A stretch of DNA of 52,893 nucleotides from an uncultured Clostridiaceae bacterium (GCA_947381905.1 CANCXL010000012.1:1-52893), one strand, 5' to 3'. Numbered from the stretch's first letter, positions 42,446 to 51,481 are shown. Made by a program: numbers and translations. The notes: a model not told the origin generated them from the letters alone.

Positions 42446-43292
42446 CTGGTTTCTTTTTTATATGTGCTCCTATTATCTCTGAGACATCTATTACTGTTAC
42501 AAACGCTTGAACGTCATCTGCATTTACTATATTTCTAAGTTCTGTAAGTTCAAGTCTTGTTATTACAGAATATAGTATCATTGTTTCTCCATTAATCATA
42601 CCTTTTCCTTCAAAAGATGTAACAGTTCTTCCAAGTTTTTCGTAAATGTCTTGTGCAACCTTTGCACTTTGATTTGTTATAATTAAAACTGCTTTTCCCT
42701 GTTCTAATCCTTCAGATACAAAGTCTATTACTTTAAAGGTAATAAAATATGTAAGCAATGAATATAGTGCTCTATCAAATCCAAATATAAATCCTGCTGT
42801 ACCATATATAAATACATTGCATATTAGAACTATCTGTCCAACAGAAAAATTAGTTTTTTTACTAACAATTAATGCGGCAATTTCTGTTCCATCTAAACAT
42901 CCACCATATCTAATTATTATTCCAACACCAAATCCTAATACAAGACCACCATATATTGTTGCAAGTAATTTATCTTGGATATGTATATCAATTGTTTCTG
43001 TATAGTAAAGCATCCCAGAAAATACAAGCATTGCAAATAATGCCTTAAATACAAATTCTTTTCCTAAACTCTTATATCCAAGAACTATAAATGGAATATT
43101 TAATAATACAATATATATACTTGTTTTAATACTCGTTACTTGAGCAAGCATAATAGAAATACCATTTATTCCTCCATCAAGTATTAAATTTGGTATCAAA
43201 ATTGCACCTATTGAAAAAGATGCTAGAGCACAACCTATAACTATCAGTACAATAGATAAAATACTATTTGCTATTCCTTTTTTCTTTTTCAT
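42435..43292 (-). CDS. YitT-family membrane protein
   Basis: A 285-aa protein with five membrane helices in the first 200 residues and a cytoplasmic C-terminal DUF2179 domain. 'LDGGINGISIMLAQ' (about 37), 'FGVGIIIRYGGCLDGTEIAALIVSKKT' (about 119) and the C-terminal 'NADDVQAFVTVIDVSEIIGAHIKKK' are the family markers. Members are widespread in Bacillota with unsettled function. AGGAGG precedes the ATG; the Ppx/GppA-like gene lies 19 bases upstream on the same strand, so they are co-transcribed. Confidence 0.85.
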   Translation of the reverse strand: MKKKKGIANSILSIVLIVIGCALASFSIGAILIPNLILDGGINGISIMLAQVTSIKTSIYIVLLNIPFIVLGYKSLGKEFVFKALFAMLVFSGMLYYTETIDIHIQDKLLATIYGGLVLGFGVGIIIRYGGCLDGTEIAALIVSKKTNFSVGQIVLICNVFIYGTAGFIFGFDRALYSLLTYFITFKVIDFVSEGLEQGKAVLIITNQSAKVAQDIYEKLGRTVTSFEGKGMINGETMILYSVITRLELTELRNIVNADDVQAFVTVIDVSEIIGAHIKKKPEIG

Positions 43293-43311
43293 TTAAACCT
43301 CCTATTATAAT

Positions 43312-44166
43312 CTATATTAATCCATATATCATAGAAATATTAGTAGGAACTATATATTTTGCTCCAACTTTTTTTGCTACTACAAGTACAAAGGCACACA
43401 TTGCACGTGTAGCATACCACCAATTTGGATCATCTACTCTGTTTCTAATTTCATCTAAAGATATTTTAGTATAATATTTTTTAGTATCTTCAATTCTTGT
43501 TTGTATGTCCATCATTATTTCTTCATTCTTATCTTTATATAAGGTATTAGTTTCATATCTTACTCCTGAATTTCTTGCAAAATATTCATGTCCGCCACCT
43601 GACAAAATTAAGATATCTGTTTTTACATCTGGTACAACAATTCTCTCTTCAATATATTTCATTACTTCTTCAAGAGAAGTTGATGCCAAGTCTTCTCCTA
43701 AATCTGGATATAAGTTCATAATGTCCATTACACCAAATTTATTGTTTTTCATATCCTTTATACCATTATTCCAATATGATATTTCAGTAGAGCCTCCTCC
43801 ACCTACAAATACCAAAGCTTCATCTACATTTTTAGTTGAGCCTTTAACTGTTAATACATTTTCATCTTCTTGAGATATTATATTAAATTCTAAACCAGTT
43901 TTATCTTTAAATAAATGTAAGAAGCGTTCCTTTTCCTCTCCTTCTAATTGTCTAAATACACTAGTACCACATACATATATATTTTCTTTATCTAAAGAAT
44001 TGACAAGTTCTATTAATTTTTTAACATCATCTTCATTTAATCTATTATTTTCTTTATAATTTTTCTTAAATTGAATTGTTACAGTATTTATGTGAGTTAT
44101 ATTTTCTCCATCATATTTATCTACTTTTGTACATGTAGAACCTACCTCTACTACTATTTTTTCCAT
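43312..44166 (-). CDS. Ppx/GppA-like ASKHA-fold phosphatase
   Basis: A 284-aa protein of the acetate/sugar-kinase-actin superfamily. The phosphate-1 loop reads 'VEVGSTCTKVDKYDG' (6-20), and phosphate-2 is 'ALVFVGGGGSTEISYW' (about 118-133), like the 'GGGSTE' of exopolyphosphatase/GppA proteins. 'DILILSGGGHEYFAR' is the adenosine motif. It is shorter than true Ppx (about 300-500 aa) and lacks an HD domain, so substrate (polyphosphate or pppGpp) is only a suggestion. It is first of a two-gene unit with YitT. Confidence 0.72.
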   Translation of the reverse strand: MEKIVVEVGSTCTKVDKYDGENITHINTVTIQFKKNYKENNRLNEDDVKKLIELVNSLDKENIYVCGTSVFRQLEGEEKERFLHLFKDKTGLEFNIISQEDENVLTVKGSTKNVDEALVFVGGGGSTEISYWNNGIKDMKNNKFGVMDIMNLYPDLGEDLASTSLEEVMKYIEERIVVPDVKTDILILSGGGHEYFARNSGVRYETNTLYKDKNEEIMMDIQTRIEDTKKYYTKISLDEIRNRVDDPNWWYATRAMCAFVLVVAKKVGAKYIVPTNISMIYGLI

Positions 44167-44309
44167 ATTAACTCCCCCGTTTTTGTAATAATTTTTTACT
44201 TACTTATTATATCATTTATGCAAAAATATATAAAGAAAAAGTTCCCTTTCTAACTAAAAATTATAACTTTTTTAGTTTTAACGTAAATAAACTTTTCCTC
44301 AAACTATAG

Positions 44310-44338
44310 AAAAAATCAACCCTAAAAAGAGTTGATTA
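44310..44338 (-). terminator. Terminator of tRNA-Leu
   Basis: ATCAAC (44315-44320) and GTTGAT (44331-44336), followed on the minus strand by TTTTTTC. Confidence 0.65.
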
Positions 44339-44344
44339 CTATTT

Positions 44345-44429
44345 TGGTACCGATGGTGGGGCTCGAACCCACACGTCATATGACAATGGTGTTTGAGACC
44401 ATCCTGTCTGCCAGTTCCAGCACATCGGC
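44345..44429 (-). tRNA. tRNA-Leu (anticodon CAA)
   Basis: Acceptor GCCGATG pairs with CATCGGT-side 3' strand, ACCA encoded. The anticodon loop CTCAAAC gives CAA (UUG codon). It has a long variable arm (TTGTCATATGACG) as in class II tRNAs, and T-arm GTGGGTTCGAGCCCCAC. 85 nt. Confidence 0.96.
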
Positions 44430-44436
44430 AAAAATA

Positions 44437-44462
44437 AGGAACAAACATATTGTTTGCTCCTC
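44437..44462 (-). terminator. Terminator after the TPR gene
   Basis: GGAACAAACA (44438-44447) and TGTTTGcTCC (44451-44460), followed on the minus strand by TTATTTTTG, lying before tRNA-Leu. Confidence 0.75.
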
Positions 44463-44499
44463 TATTATACAATATTTAATTTTTAATTGCAACTAATTA

Positions 44500-45723
44500 T
44501 TATTGATTTTTTATATCTTCTGCTCTAAATCCTGTTCTTGTCATATCTATATCTGTATATAATACTGATTCTTGTGTATTTTGTGTTTCTTCTTTTTCTC
44601 TTCCAAACCAATTTTTTCTATTTTTCTTTAAAGCGTCTATTTCTTCTTGTTGCTTTATTATTATTTGTTGGTCAGCTTGCTTTATATTTCTAATTAAAAC
44701 ATCTATTTTTGAACGCATAGCATTAAATACAAATTCATTTTCTATCATATCTATATAATTTCTATCTTCATTAATTAGATACTCAATAACACTAATTGCT
44801 TTATCAAACTCATTTTTAGTTACATATATTATTGCAATTTTATAATATGCCTTTAATCCATAAGTTTCAGATTTTGTTATTTCACTATATAAACTTAAAG
44901 CTTCATTATAGTTTCCTTTTAATAACTTAATGTTACCTAAACTATAAATTGCTTCTGGTATATCTGGATTAATTACTAAAGTAAATTCAAGATTTTTTTC
45001 TGCCTCTTCTGTTTTTCCAAGTTCAAGTTGAATCATTGCTAAATTATACAAAAGCTCATATGATTCTGCATGGAATTCTACAGCTTTTTTATATAATTTT
45101 TCTGCATCACTATATTTTCCTTGATCTGCAAGTAGAATTCCTAGTGCCTCATATGCGTCATAACATGTTGGTTCCATATCTAATGCTTTTTGGTACATAT
45201 CTATTGCTGAATCAATATCCTTTTCATCTTCTAGTATATTTCCAAGTAAGAAATATGCATTAAAATCATATTCATCTTTGTCTATAACTTCATACAAATA
45301 TTCTTTAGCTTGTGTATGTTCTTTTATTGCATAGTAACATTTTGCAAGTAAAAAAAGTACCTTACTATTTCTGCCTTCTTTTACCATTAATTTTTGTAAA
45401 TAATTGATGCATTTTGTATATTTTTGGTCATTATAGCATTTTTCTGCTCTTTTGAATAATAAATTCTTTCCAAACGTAATATTATTATATTGTAAAATAG
45501 CAAAAACACTTGGTAAAACAAAAAGTCCAATTCCTAAAGGAATTTGGTATCTTATTCTTAAATATACATTATAAAAAACAACTGGTAAATATATTCCTAA
45601 CGAAAAAGCACATATTGCAATTAGAAATAAATTTACTGGTGCATATTTTTTAACATAATTGATTGATAAATATGTTATTAAGATTATTGCTACGGTTATT
45701 ACTATTATATTATCAATTATCAT
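44500..45723 (-). CDS. Membrane-anchored TPR protein
   Basis: A 407-aa protein. The N-terminus has two to three membrane helices (about 4-24, 31-52, 63-80), after which about six tetratricopeptide repeats run from residue 95 to 320. Repeats include 'AYFLLGNILEDEKDIDSAIDMYQKALDMEP', 'AYEALGILLADQGKYSDAEKLYKKAVE' and 'LLYNLAMIQLELGKTEEAEKNLEFTLVINP'. The C-terminal 80 residues are charged, with a Gln-rich coiled stretch (QADQQIIIKQQEEIDALKK). TPR arrays mediate protein binding; the partner is unknown. It lies divergent from murC. Confidence 0.8.
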   Translation of the reverse strand: MIIDNIIVITVAIILITYLSINYVKKYAPVNLFLIAICAFSLGIYLPVVFYNVYLRIRYQIPLGIGLFVLPSVFAILQYNNITFGKNLLFKRAEKCYNDQKYTKCINYLQKLMVKEGRNSKVLFLLAKCYYAIKEHTQAKEYLYEVIDKDEYDFNAYFLLGNILEDEKDIDSAIDMYQKALDMEPTCYDAYEALGILLADQGKYSDAEKLYKKAVEFHAESYELLYNLAMIQLELGKTEEAEKNLEFTLVINPDIPEAIYSLGNIKLLKGNYNEALSLYSEITKSETYGLKAYYKIAIIYVTKNEFDKAISVIEYLINEDRNYIDMIENEFVFNAMRSKIDVLIRNIKQADQQIIIKQQEEIDALKKNRKNWFGREKEETQNTQESVLYTDIDMTRTGFRAEDIKNQ

Positions 45724-45813
45724 TTTATCTGCCCCTCCGCATTGGTATTATATAACATTTTTTGTCAACTTTCAAGCTTATAATACATATTATATCTAAT
45801 TTTTTCTTTCTAA

Positions 45814-45842
45814 TTGACTAATTTACTTTAGTAATGTATAAT
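45814..45842 (+). promoter_or_regulatory. Promoter of murC
   Basis: TTGACT (45814-45819), 17-base spacer, TATAAT (45837-45842), about 30 bases before the start codon. Confidence 0.65.
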
Positions 45843-45870
45843 AAAAGTTGTAAAAAAGGATGTGACAATA

Positions 45871-47313
45871 ATGACTAAAGACTTTGACGCTTTAAAAAAT
45901 ATACACAAAATACATATGATAGGTATAGGCGGAGTAAGTATGAGTGGTATCGCAATGATACTAAAAAAAGATGGCTTTGAAGTTACTGGTTCAGATAAAA
46001 ATTATGGGGATATGATCGATACATTAGAAAAAAATGGTATTCCTGTTTATATAGGCTCAAATGCAGATCTTGTTAAAGATGCAGACGTTGTTGTTTATAC
46101 TTCTGCTATCAATCAACATGATCCTGAATTTGTTAGAGCTAAAAGTTTAGGAATTCCAACATATGAAAGAGCTAAATTTTTAGGTTTACTTTTAACTAGC
46201 TATGCAAAGCCAATTTGTATAAGTGGTACACATGGAAAAACCACTACTACATCAATGGTATCTTCAATATTTATTGATGCTAAAATGGATCCTAATGTAC
46301 AAGTAGGTTCAAGATATGCAAAATTAAATAATACAAATTATAGACTAGGTAACTCTGAATACTTTATATTGGAAGCATGTGAATATGTTGATAGTTTCTT
46401 AAACTTTCCACACCACTGTGCTACAATATTAAACATCGAGGCAGAACATTTAGACTATTTTTCAGACATTGAAGATATAAAGAAATCATTTAAAAAATTT
46501 ATTTTAATGTTACCAGAAAATGGTATGCTTGTAATAAATCAAGATGATACTCATTGTATGGAAGTTCTAGATGATGTAAAAGATGAACTTCAAAGAAGAA
46601 ATGTTAGAATATTCAAGTTTTCACTTAGTGATCCAGATGCATATATCTATGCTAAAAACTTTTCTTGTAATATGAAAGGGTTCTACTCTTTTGATGTTAC
46701 AGATCCAAGAGACGGAAAAACATACAATTTCTATTTAACTGTACCTGGAATTCACAATGTATATGATGCACTTGCTGCTATTACTACTTCTCTTGCATAT
46801 GGAATAGATTTTAAACATATGCAAAAAAGTTTAAGTAAATTCTGTGGTGCAAGCAGAAGATTTGAATATAAGAAGACAATTGCAAAAGATGTTGAACTAT
46901 TTGATGACTATGCTCATCACCCAACTGAAATAAAAGCAACTCTTGCTGCAGCAAAACAAAAAGAACACAATAGAGTAATTGCAGTATTTCAACCACACAC
47001 TTACTCTAGAACAAAAGAATTACTACAAGATTTTGCTCATGCTTTTGTTGATGCAGATATAGTTTATTTAATGGATATATATGCTGCAAGAGAAATTGAT
47101 GATGGAACAATATCTTCTAAAGATGTTGCAGATTTAGTAAATAAGAATGGTACTAAAGCATACTACATTCCTACTTTAGAAAAAATATCTGAAGAAGTAA
47201 AAAAAGTTATTCAACCAGGAGACATTGTACTGTCTATTGGTGCAGGAACCGTTACTCATCTTGCAGACTATTTTGAAGATGTAAAAAAAGAAAAGAAAAG
47301 TGATAATAAATAA
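45871..47313 (+). CDS. murC: UDP-N-acetylmuramate--L-alanine ligase
   Basis: MurC adds the first L-Ala to UDP-MurNAc in peptidoglycan synthesis. 'KIHMIGIGGVSMSGIAMIL' (12-30) is the N-terminal Rossmann motif, 'ISGTHGKTTTTSMV' the ATP loop (about 112-125), 'EACEYVDSFL' the Mg site, and 'DDYAHHPTEIKATL' and 'FQPHTYSRTKELL' the C-terminal hallmarks. Length 480 aa. ATG 45871 is preferred to GTG 45862: AAGGA lies 9-11 bases upstream of it. A terminator follows. Confidence 0.97.
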   Translation: MTKDFDALKNIHKIHMIGIGGVSMSGIAMILKKDGFEVTGSDKNYGDMIDTLEKNGIPVYIGSNADLVKDADVVVYTSAINQHDPEFVRAKSLGIPTYERAKFLGLLLTSYAKPICISGTHGKTTTTSMVSSIFIDAKMDPNVQVGSRYAKLNNTNYRLGNSEYFILEACEYVDSFLNFPHHCATILNIEAEHLDYFSDIEDIKKSFKKFILMLPENGMLVINQDDTHCMEVLDDVKDELQRRNVRIFKFSLSDPDAYIYAKNFSCNMKGFYSFDVTDPRDGKTYNFYLTVPGIHNVYDALAAITTSLAYGIDFKHMQKSLSKFCGASRRFEYKKTIAKDVELFDDYAHHPTEIKATLAAAKQKEHNRVIAVFQPHTYSRTKELLQDFAHAFVDADIVYLMDIYAAREIDDGTISSKDVADLVNKNGTKAYYIPTLEKISEEVKKVIQPGDIVLSIGAGTVTHLADYFEDVKKEKKSDNK

Positions 47314-47319
47314 TACAAG

Positions 47320-47347
47320 TAAAATCCCCTAATTGGGGATTTTTTAT
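47320..47347. terminator. Terminator between murC and PHP gene 3
   Basis: AAATCCCC (47322-47329) and GGGGATTT (47335-47342) with TTTTTT following; it serves both convergent genes. Confidence 0.9.
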
Positions 47348-47359
47348 TGTTTATAATAT

Positions 47360-48238
47360 TTATTTTATCCATTCTCTAATATATTCTTCTCCTATACTTA
47401 AATTTCCTTTACCTATTGCTATCTCTACATCAGGCTTTTTCTTTCCATGATAATCACTTCCACCACTAATGTACAAATTATTTTTTCTTGCATATTCTAG
47501 CAACATATTCATTTCTTTTTCACTGGCAGAAGGATGAAAGCATTCTATTCCGTCTAATTCTTTTTGTTTTCTTAATTTCTCTATAAAATCAATTGTATCA
47601 TTAAATCTATACTCAAAAGGGTGAGCTAGAAATGCTAAACCACCAGCTTCATGTATTATATTTATAACATCTTTATAATTTGGCTTTAGAATATCATCAC
47701 TGCCTGTATAATATTCGCTCTCTGGATTCATAAGACCTTTTCTTATAAATAGATTTAATGAATTTGCAAATTCACCAAGAATTTTATAATTTTCTTCGTG
47801 TCTTATTAATTCCTTATAAATATATATTGTTATATAATCTGTTAAAGGAATATCTTTTTTTATTGCACTTTCATCATAAATAAGTCCCTTTCTATCACAT
47901 ATACGTAATAACTTATTTTTTGAATCTTCTTGTTGCTTTCTTAACACTTCATCTGAAAAAAATCTTTTAGACCAATCTTCTATAATTTTAGGTCTATTTA
48001 TATTATAACCCAAAATCTCTATATTTTTATTTTCAAATGTTGCATTCATCTCAACGCCTTTTATTATTTTTCCACTAAAAATATTATTATTTAATATATT
48101 TTTATCTTCATACGCAGCACATGTATTATGGTCAGTTATTGAAATATATTCTAATTTTTTATCTTCACACATCTTTAGTATTTCTTCTACAGTTTTATCT
48201 CCATCTGAATATACCGAATGCATATGCAAATCTATCAT
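47360..48238 (-). CDS. PHP-domain phosphoesterase, copy 3
   Basis: A 292-aa PHP protein, more distant from the two copies at 16.8-20.2 kb. Metal motifs are 'MIDLHMHSVYSDGDKTVEE' (1-19), 'ISITDHNTCAAYED' (about 37), 'IIKGVEMNATF' (about 58), 'LAFLAHPFEYRF' (about 200) and 'ISGGSDYHGKKKP' (about 255). It has a longer helical insert between residues 90 and 180. AAGGAG precedes the ATG. It may act on nucleotides or RNA ends like its relatives; the substrate is unknown. Confidence 0.82.
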   Translation of the reverse strand: MIDLHMHSVYSDGDKTVEEILKMCEDKKLEYISITDHNTCAAYEDKNILNNNIFSGKIIKGVEMNATFENKNIEILGYNINRPKIIEDWSKRFFSDEVLRKQQEDSKNKLLRICDRKGLIYDESAIKKDIPLTDYITIYIYKELIRHEENYKILGEFANSLNLFIRKGLMNPESEYYTGSDDILKPNYKDVINIIHEAGGLAFLAHPFEYRFNDTIDFIEKLRKQKELDGIECFHPSASEKEMNMLLEYARKNNLYISGGSDYHGKKKPDVEIAIGKGNLSIGEEYIREWIK

Positions 48239-48277
48239 AAATCACATCTCCTTTTGGATATATTCATTATACCAAAA

Positions 48278-48312
48278 AGGAGTATTTTTGGCAAACAATA
48301 ACTACTCCTAGT
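48278..48312 (-). terminator. Weak terminator after dinD
   Basis: AGGAGTA (48278-48284) and TACTCCT (48303-48309); on the minus strand it is followed by TTTTTGG. Loop 18 bases. Confidence 0.45.
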
Positions 48313-48357
48313 TACTGCTTGCCATCTATCATTTTACTAGTTTACATATAAGTTAAT

Positions 48358-49212
48358 TTAATATTCATCTTCTATATCACTAATAGTATTAATTTCACTA
48401 TTAATTTTATTTTCTTTCTCTAGTTGTTTTATACTTTTTTCTGGTGTTGGTAAATCTTCAGGCATAGTTCCACCTAATTCTTTTATTGTTTCTCTTATTT
48501 TACTACCAACCTCATAATGAGTATCATTTGCATCTTTTTCTGTTTTTACATTATCTCTTTTTAATTTTTGTTCTGTTTGCGAAATTCTAAACAAATTAGC
48601 AATCAATTCCTCGCTTCCCATATTGTCTAAAATATCTTCTCTATATCTTAATTTCTTTCTTTTTGCTATATCGTCTGCAGTTTCTCCGTTATATAGTCCT
48701 TTATACCCAGAATTATGGAACTTATCAAAATTTTTAACTCCTGCATCCTTAGCAGCTTTGTTTAGAGAATAATTTCCTTTTTTAGTTAAGCTTCTTTGAT
48801 ATAATCTTTTTTCATCTTCAGTTAACATATTATAATCTTTTTGACTTATTTCTTGTCTTCTAGTTTGAATAGCAAAGTAAGTTTGCCCTAGTGCTACTAC
48901 TTCTTTTCTTGGGTCTGAATTTTGTACAATTAAATAACAAGCATAACGAGATAATTTATAATCTAGTATTCTTCTTTTAGCTCCTTTGGCCACTTCTATC
49001 AATTTACCCACTTGGGTAAAATGATCATCAATCAAATTCTCGCTTTTCTCACAAGCTATTTTGGATGCATTTATTACATTTATAAACTTTTGCCATTTTC
49101 TATATTCCAAAATTGTCATTAATTCTCTCGCTTCCCAATACTCATTTCCATATTCATCAATATGTTTAATATCTTCAAATATTTTCTCATTATACTTTTC
49201 TAATTCTTCCAT
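48358..49212 (-). CDS. dinD: DNA-damage-inducible protein D
   Basis: A 284-aa DinD with an N-terminal BRO-N-like domain ('DEYGNEYWEARELMTILEYRKWQKFINVINASKIACE', about 19-55), 'YKLSRYACYLIVQNSDPRKEVVALGQTYFAIQTRRQE' (about 85-121), and the C-terminal 'VGSKIRETIKELGGTMPEDLPTPEKSIKQL', all typical of E. coli DinD. DinD is an SOS-induced protein that inhibits RecA strand exchange. GGAGG precedes the ATG. A CGAACGTTTGTTTA sequence about 290 bases upstream resembles a LexA site. Confidence 0.92.
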   Translation of the reverse strand: MEELEKYNEKIFEDIKHIDEYGNEYWEARELMTILEYRKWQKFINVINASKIACEKSENLIDDHFTQVGKLIEVAKGAKRRILDYKLSRYACYLIVQNSDPRKEVVALGQTYFAIQTRRQEISQKDYNMLTEDEKRLYQRSLTKKGNYSLNKAAKDAGVKNFDKFHNSGYKGLYNGETADDIAKRKKLRYREDILDNMGSEELIANLFRISQTEQKLKRDNVKTEKDANDTHYEVGSKIRETIKELGGTMPEDLPTPEKSIKQLEKENKINSEINTISDIEDEY

Positions 49213-49361
49213 TAAAAACTACCTCCTTCTCTAATTAATTATTTAACTTTATGATTTTATTTATATACCACCTCCTTAAAAGTATTTTCCTCATTTAGTA
49301 GCATTTGCTATACTAATCTATCTAGAAGAAATCATAGTAAACGATTGATTTTCTAAATCAT

Positions 49362-49393
49362 TTTTAAACTCACGAGATTTCGATAGTTTAAAA
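49362..49393 (-). promoter_or_regulatory. Inverted repeat in the dinD leader
   Basis: TTTTAAACT (49362-49370) and AGTTTAAAA (49385-49393), perfect 9-bp arms and a 14-base loop containing ATCGAAATCTCGTG. No T-run follows, so not a terminator; role unknown. Confidence 0.35.
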
Positions 49394-49500
49394 TCTTCAT
49401 TAAAAAATTAAATTTAAAATGATTACTTTTTTCATTATTTATACTATCTTCTAATATAACCTTTCTACATCACTATTTTGTACACAAATATCATATATGT

Positions 49501-49514
49501 TAAACAAACGTTCG
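49501..49514 (-). promoter_or_regulatory. Candidate LexA (SOS) box for dinD
   Basis: On the minus strand CGAACGTTTGTTTA matches the firmicute CGAACnnnnGTTCG consensus at 8 of 10 fixed positions; the first half-site is perfect. Confidence 0.4.
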
Positions 49515-49592
49515 TATATAGTTTTTCTTTAATTTCTGGCACTTTTCATCGCATTTTTCGACAAAAAAATAATTAAAACAACATAGAAAAAA

Positions 49593-49617
49593 AGTGGTAT
49601 GTAAAACACATACCACT
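49593..49617 (-). terminator. Terminator after the amidase-like gene
   Basis: AGTGGTATGT (49593-49602) and ACATACCACT (49608-49617), followed on the minus strand by a T7 run. Confidence 0.9.
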
Positions 49618-49632
49618 AATAAATAAATAATT

Positions 49633-50103
49633 CTATTCTTCTATCATATCAAATAAAAGTACAGGTTCATCAACTAATGTTTTAGGTCTTCTAGAATTAT
49701 TTACATCTTTTTCTAATAAAATATTATCTTCTTTTATTTTGTACTTTTTAATTAATTTATTTAATATTCTTTTAAAAGAAAACAGTTCTTCTTTTGTATA
49801 TTCACCATTTTTATCTACACAAAGCATAATGCTTATTGTATTATCATCATCAACGCCTCTAGTTGGAAAAGATATTTCATCTTCTGGAATTATATTAATT
49901 ATTTCTCCCTTTAATCCTACTATGTAATGACAAGAAAATTCTTCTTCGTCTTTATATTTTCCCATCTCTATTATGTTTCTATTTTTTAGTGCAGGAAATC
50001 CATTATATTTAGAAGATGTAATTAATATTTTATCTATATATTCCATCTTTTCCATTCTTCTTGTATTTAAGCTTTTTGTTAAGTAATACTTTTTTATGTT
50101 CAT
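49633..50103 (-). CDS. Degenerate N-acetylmuramoyl-L-alanine amidase (Amidase_2) homolog
   Basis: A 156-aa protein with the outline of a small Amidase_2/PGRP amidase: N-terminal 'MNIKKYYLTKS', 'CHYIVGLKGEIINIIPEDE' (about 63-81), 'SIMLCVDKNGEYTKEELFSFKRILNKLIKKYKI'. The zinc ligands appear lost: the first strand reads 'ILITSSKYNG' where active enzymes have H(H/S)(T), the position of the second His reads 'SFPTRG', and the C-terminal H-x-D site reads 'LLEKDVNNSRRP'. No signal peptide. ATG 50103 follows GGTGG. It is probably not catalytic; peptidoglycan binding or another role is possible. Confidence 0.65.
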   Translation of the reverse strand: MNIKKYYLTKSLNTRRMEKMEYIDKILITSSKYNGFPALKNRNIIEMGKYKDEEEFSCHYIVGLKGEIINIIPEDEISFPTRGVDDDNTISIMLCVDKNGEYTKEELFSFKRILNKLIKKYKIKEDNILLEKDVNNSRRPKTLVDEPVLLFDMIEE

Positions 50104-50149
50104 AATTACCACCAATATATATTATGTAACATATTTCTTTTTGTTAATC

Positions 50150-50177
50150 TTGACAACAAATTTATCTTTGGTATAAT
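50150..50177 (+). promoter_or_regulatory. Strong promoter of ychF
   Basis: Perfect TTGACA (50150-50155) and TATAAT (50172-50177) with a 16-base spacer. Confidence 0.7.
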
Positions 50178-50209
50178 ATAAGTTGTATAATAAAGGGAGT
50201 GTAAAAATA

Positions 50210-51304
50210 ATGAAAATAGGAATAGTTGGTTTACCAAATGTTGGAAAATCTACACTTTTTAATGCTATCACAAAAGCTGGTGCTGAAAGTGCAAATTATC
50301 CATTTTGTACAATAGAACCAAATGTTGGTATGGTATGTGTACCAGATAAAAGAATTGATGTGTTATCTAAAATGTATGATACAGATAAATCTACTTATGC
50401 AACTATAGAATTTGTAGATATTGCAGGTCTAGTTAAAGGCGCATCTAAAGGTGAAGGTCTTGGAAATAAATTTTTATCTCATATTCGTGAGACAGATGCT
50501 ATCGCTCATGTTGTAAGATGCTTTGAAGATGATAATATAGTTCATGTAGATGGAAAAATAGATCCAATAAGTGATATAGAAACAATTTCTTTAGAGCTAG
50601 TTTTTGCAGATGTTGAAACTATAGTAAAAAGAATGGACAGAGTTGGAAAAATGACTAAATCTGGAGATAAAAAAGCTATAGCTGAAATGGAACTATTAAG
50701 AAGAATTAAAGATCATCTAGAAGATGGAAATCCAGTAAGAACAATGGAACTTACTGATGAAGAAAGAGAAACAATAAAGGATGCCTTCTTCTTAACAGAT
50801 AAAAAAGTAATCTATGTTGCAAACGTAAATGAAGATCAAATTGCAACACTTGATACAGATCCCAATGTTCAAAAAGTTAGAGAATATGCTAAAGCTGAAG
50901 GTGCTGAAGTTATTGCTCTTTGTGCAAAACTTGAAGAAGAATTATCTGAACTTGAAGATGAAGATAAAGAAATGTTAATGGCAGACTATGGTATTGAAGA
51001 ATCTGGTCTTGATAAATTAATAAAAGCAAGTTATTCTTTACTAGGTCTTATCTCTTATCTTACTGCTGGGAAACAAGAATGTAGAGCTTGGACAATTACA
51101 AAAGGAACAAAAGCTCCTCAAGCTGCTGGTAAAATTCACTCTGATTTTGAAAGAGGGTTTATTAAAGCTGAAGTTGTATCATATGAAGATTTAATAAAAT
51201 ATGGTAGTATGACAGCTACAAAAGAAAAAGGTCTTGTAAGACTTGAAGGAAAAGAATATGTAGTTCAAGATGGAGATATAATTTTATTTAGATTTAACGT
51301 ATAA
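50210..51304 (+). CDS. ychF: Ribosome-binding ATPase YchF
   Basis: YchF (Ola1) is a conserved Obg-related P-loop protein that prefers ATP and binds ribosomes. 'IGIVGLPNVGKSTLFNAIT' (3-21) is the P-loop, 'ANYPFCTIEPNVG' (about 31-43) switch I, 'FVDIAGLVKGASKGEGLGNKFLSHIRETDAI' (about 67-97) switch II, and the C-terminal TGS domain is 'CRAWTITKGTKAPQAAGKIHSDFERGFIKAEVV'. 364 aa is the exact family length. ATG 50210 is preceded by AAAGGGAG; an in-frame start at 50183 precedes the ribosome site. Confidence 0.98.
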   Translation: MKIGIVGLPNVGKSTLFNAITKAGAESANYPFCTIEPNVGMVCVPDKRIDVLSKMYDTDKSTYATIEFVDIAGLVKGASKGEGLGNKFLSHIRETDAIAHVVRCFEDDNIVHVDGKIDPISDIETISLELVFADVETIVKRMDRVGKMTKSGDKKAIAEMELLRRIKDHLEDGNPVRTMELTDEERETIKDAFFLTDKKVIYVANVNEDQIATLDTDPNVQKVREYAKAEGAEVIALCAKLEEELSELEDEDKEMLMADYGIEESGLDKLIKASYSLLGLISYLTAGKQECRAWTITKGTKAPQAAGKIHSDFERGFIKAEVVSYEDLIKYGSMTATKEKGLVRLEGKEYVVQDGDIILFRFNV

Positions 51305-51334
51305 AGCATGATAAACTCATGCTTTATCTTTTTA
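51301..51334 (+). terminator. Terminator after ychF
   Basis: ATAAAGCATGA (51301-51311) and TCATGCTTTAT (51317-51327), then CTTTTTAT; it begins within the ychF stop. Confidence 0.9.
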
Positions 51335-51481
51335 TATGCACTTACTCAAAGTTCGCTTTACATAAGGATTTTACTTAATTTTACACAAAAAAAGAAATTT
51401 CATTTTTTAAGTATTTTTTTACAAAAAACGCTTGACTTTTACTACTAAGTAGATTATAATAATAACTGTCCAAAGACATGT

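Larger units (their letters stand above)
49213..49632. other. 420-base AT-rich intergenic region upstream of dinD
   Basis: No gene is seen. It holds the terminator of the amidase-like gene (49593-49617), a LexA-like sequence (49501-49514) that may overlap the dinD promoter, and a perfect 9-bp inverted repeat TTTTAAACT / AGTTTAAAA (49362-49370, 49385-49393). If transcription starts near 49475, dinD has a leader of about 260 bases containing that hairpin. Confidence 0.5.
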
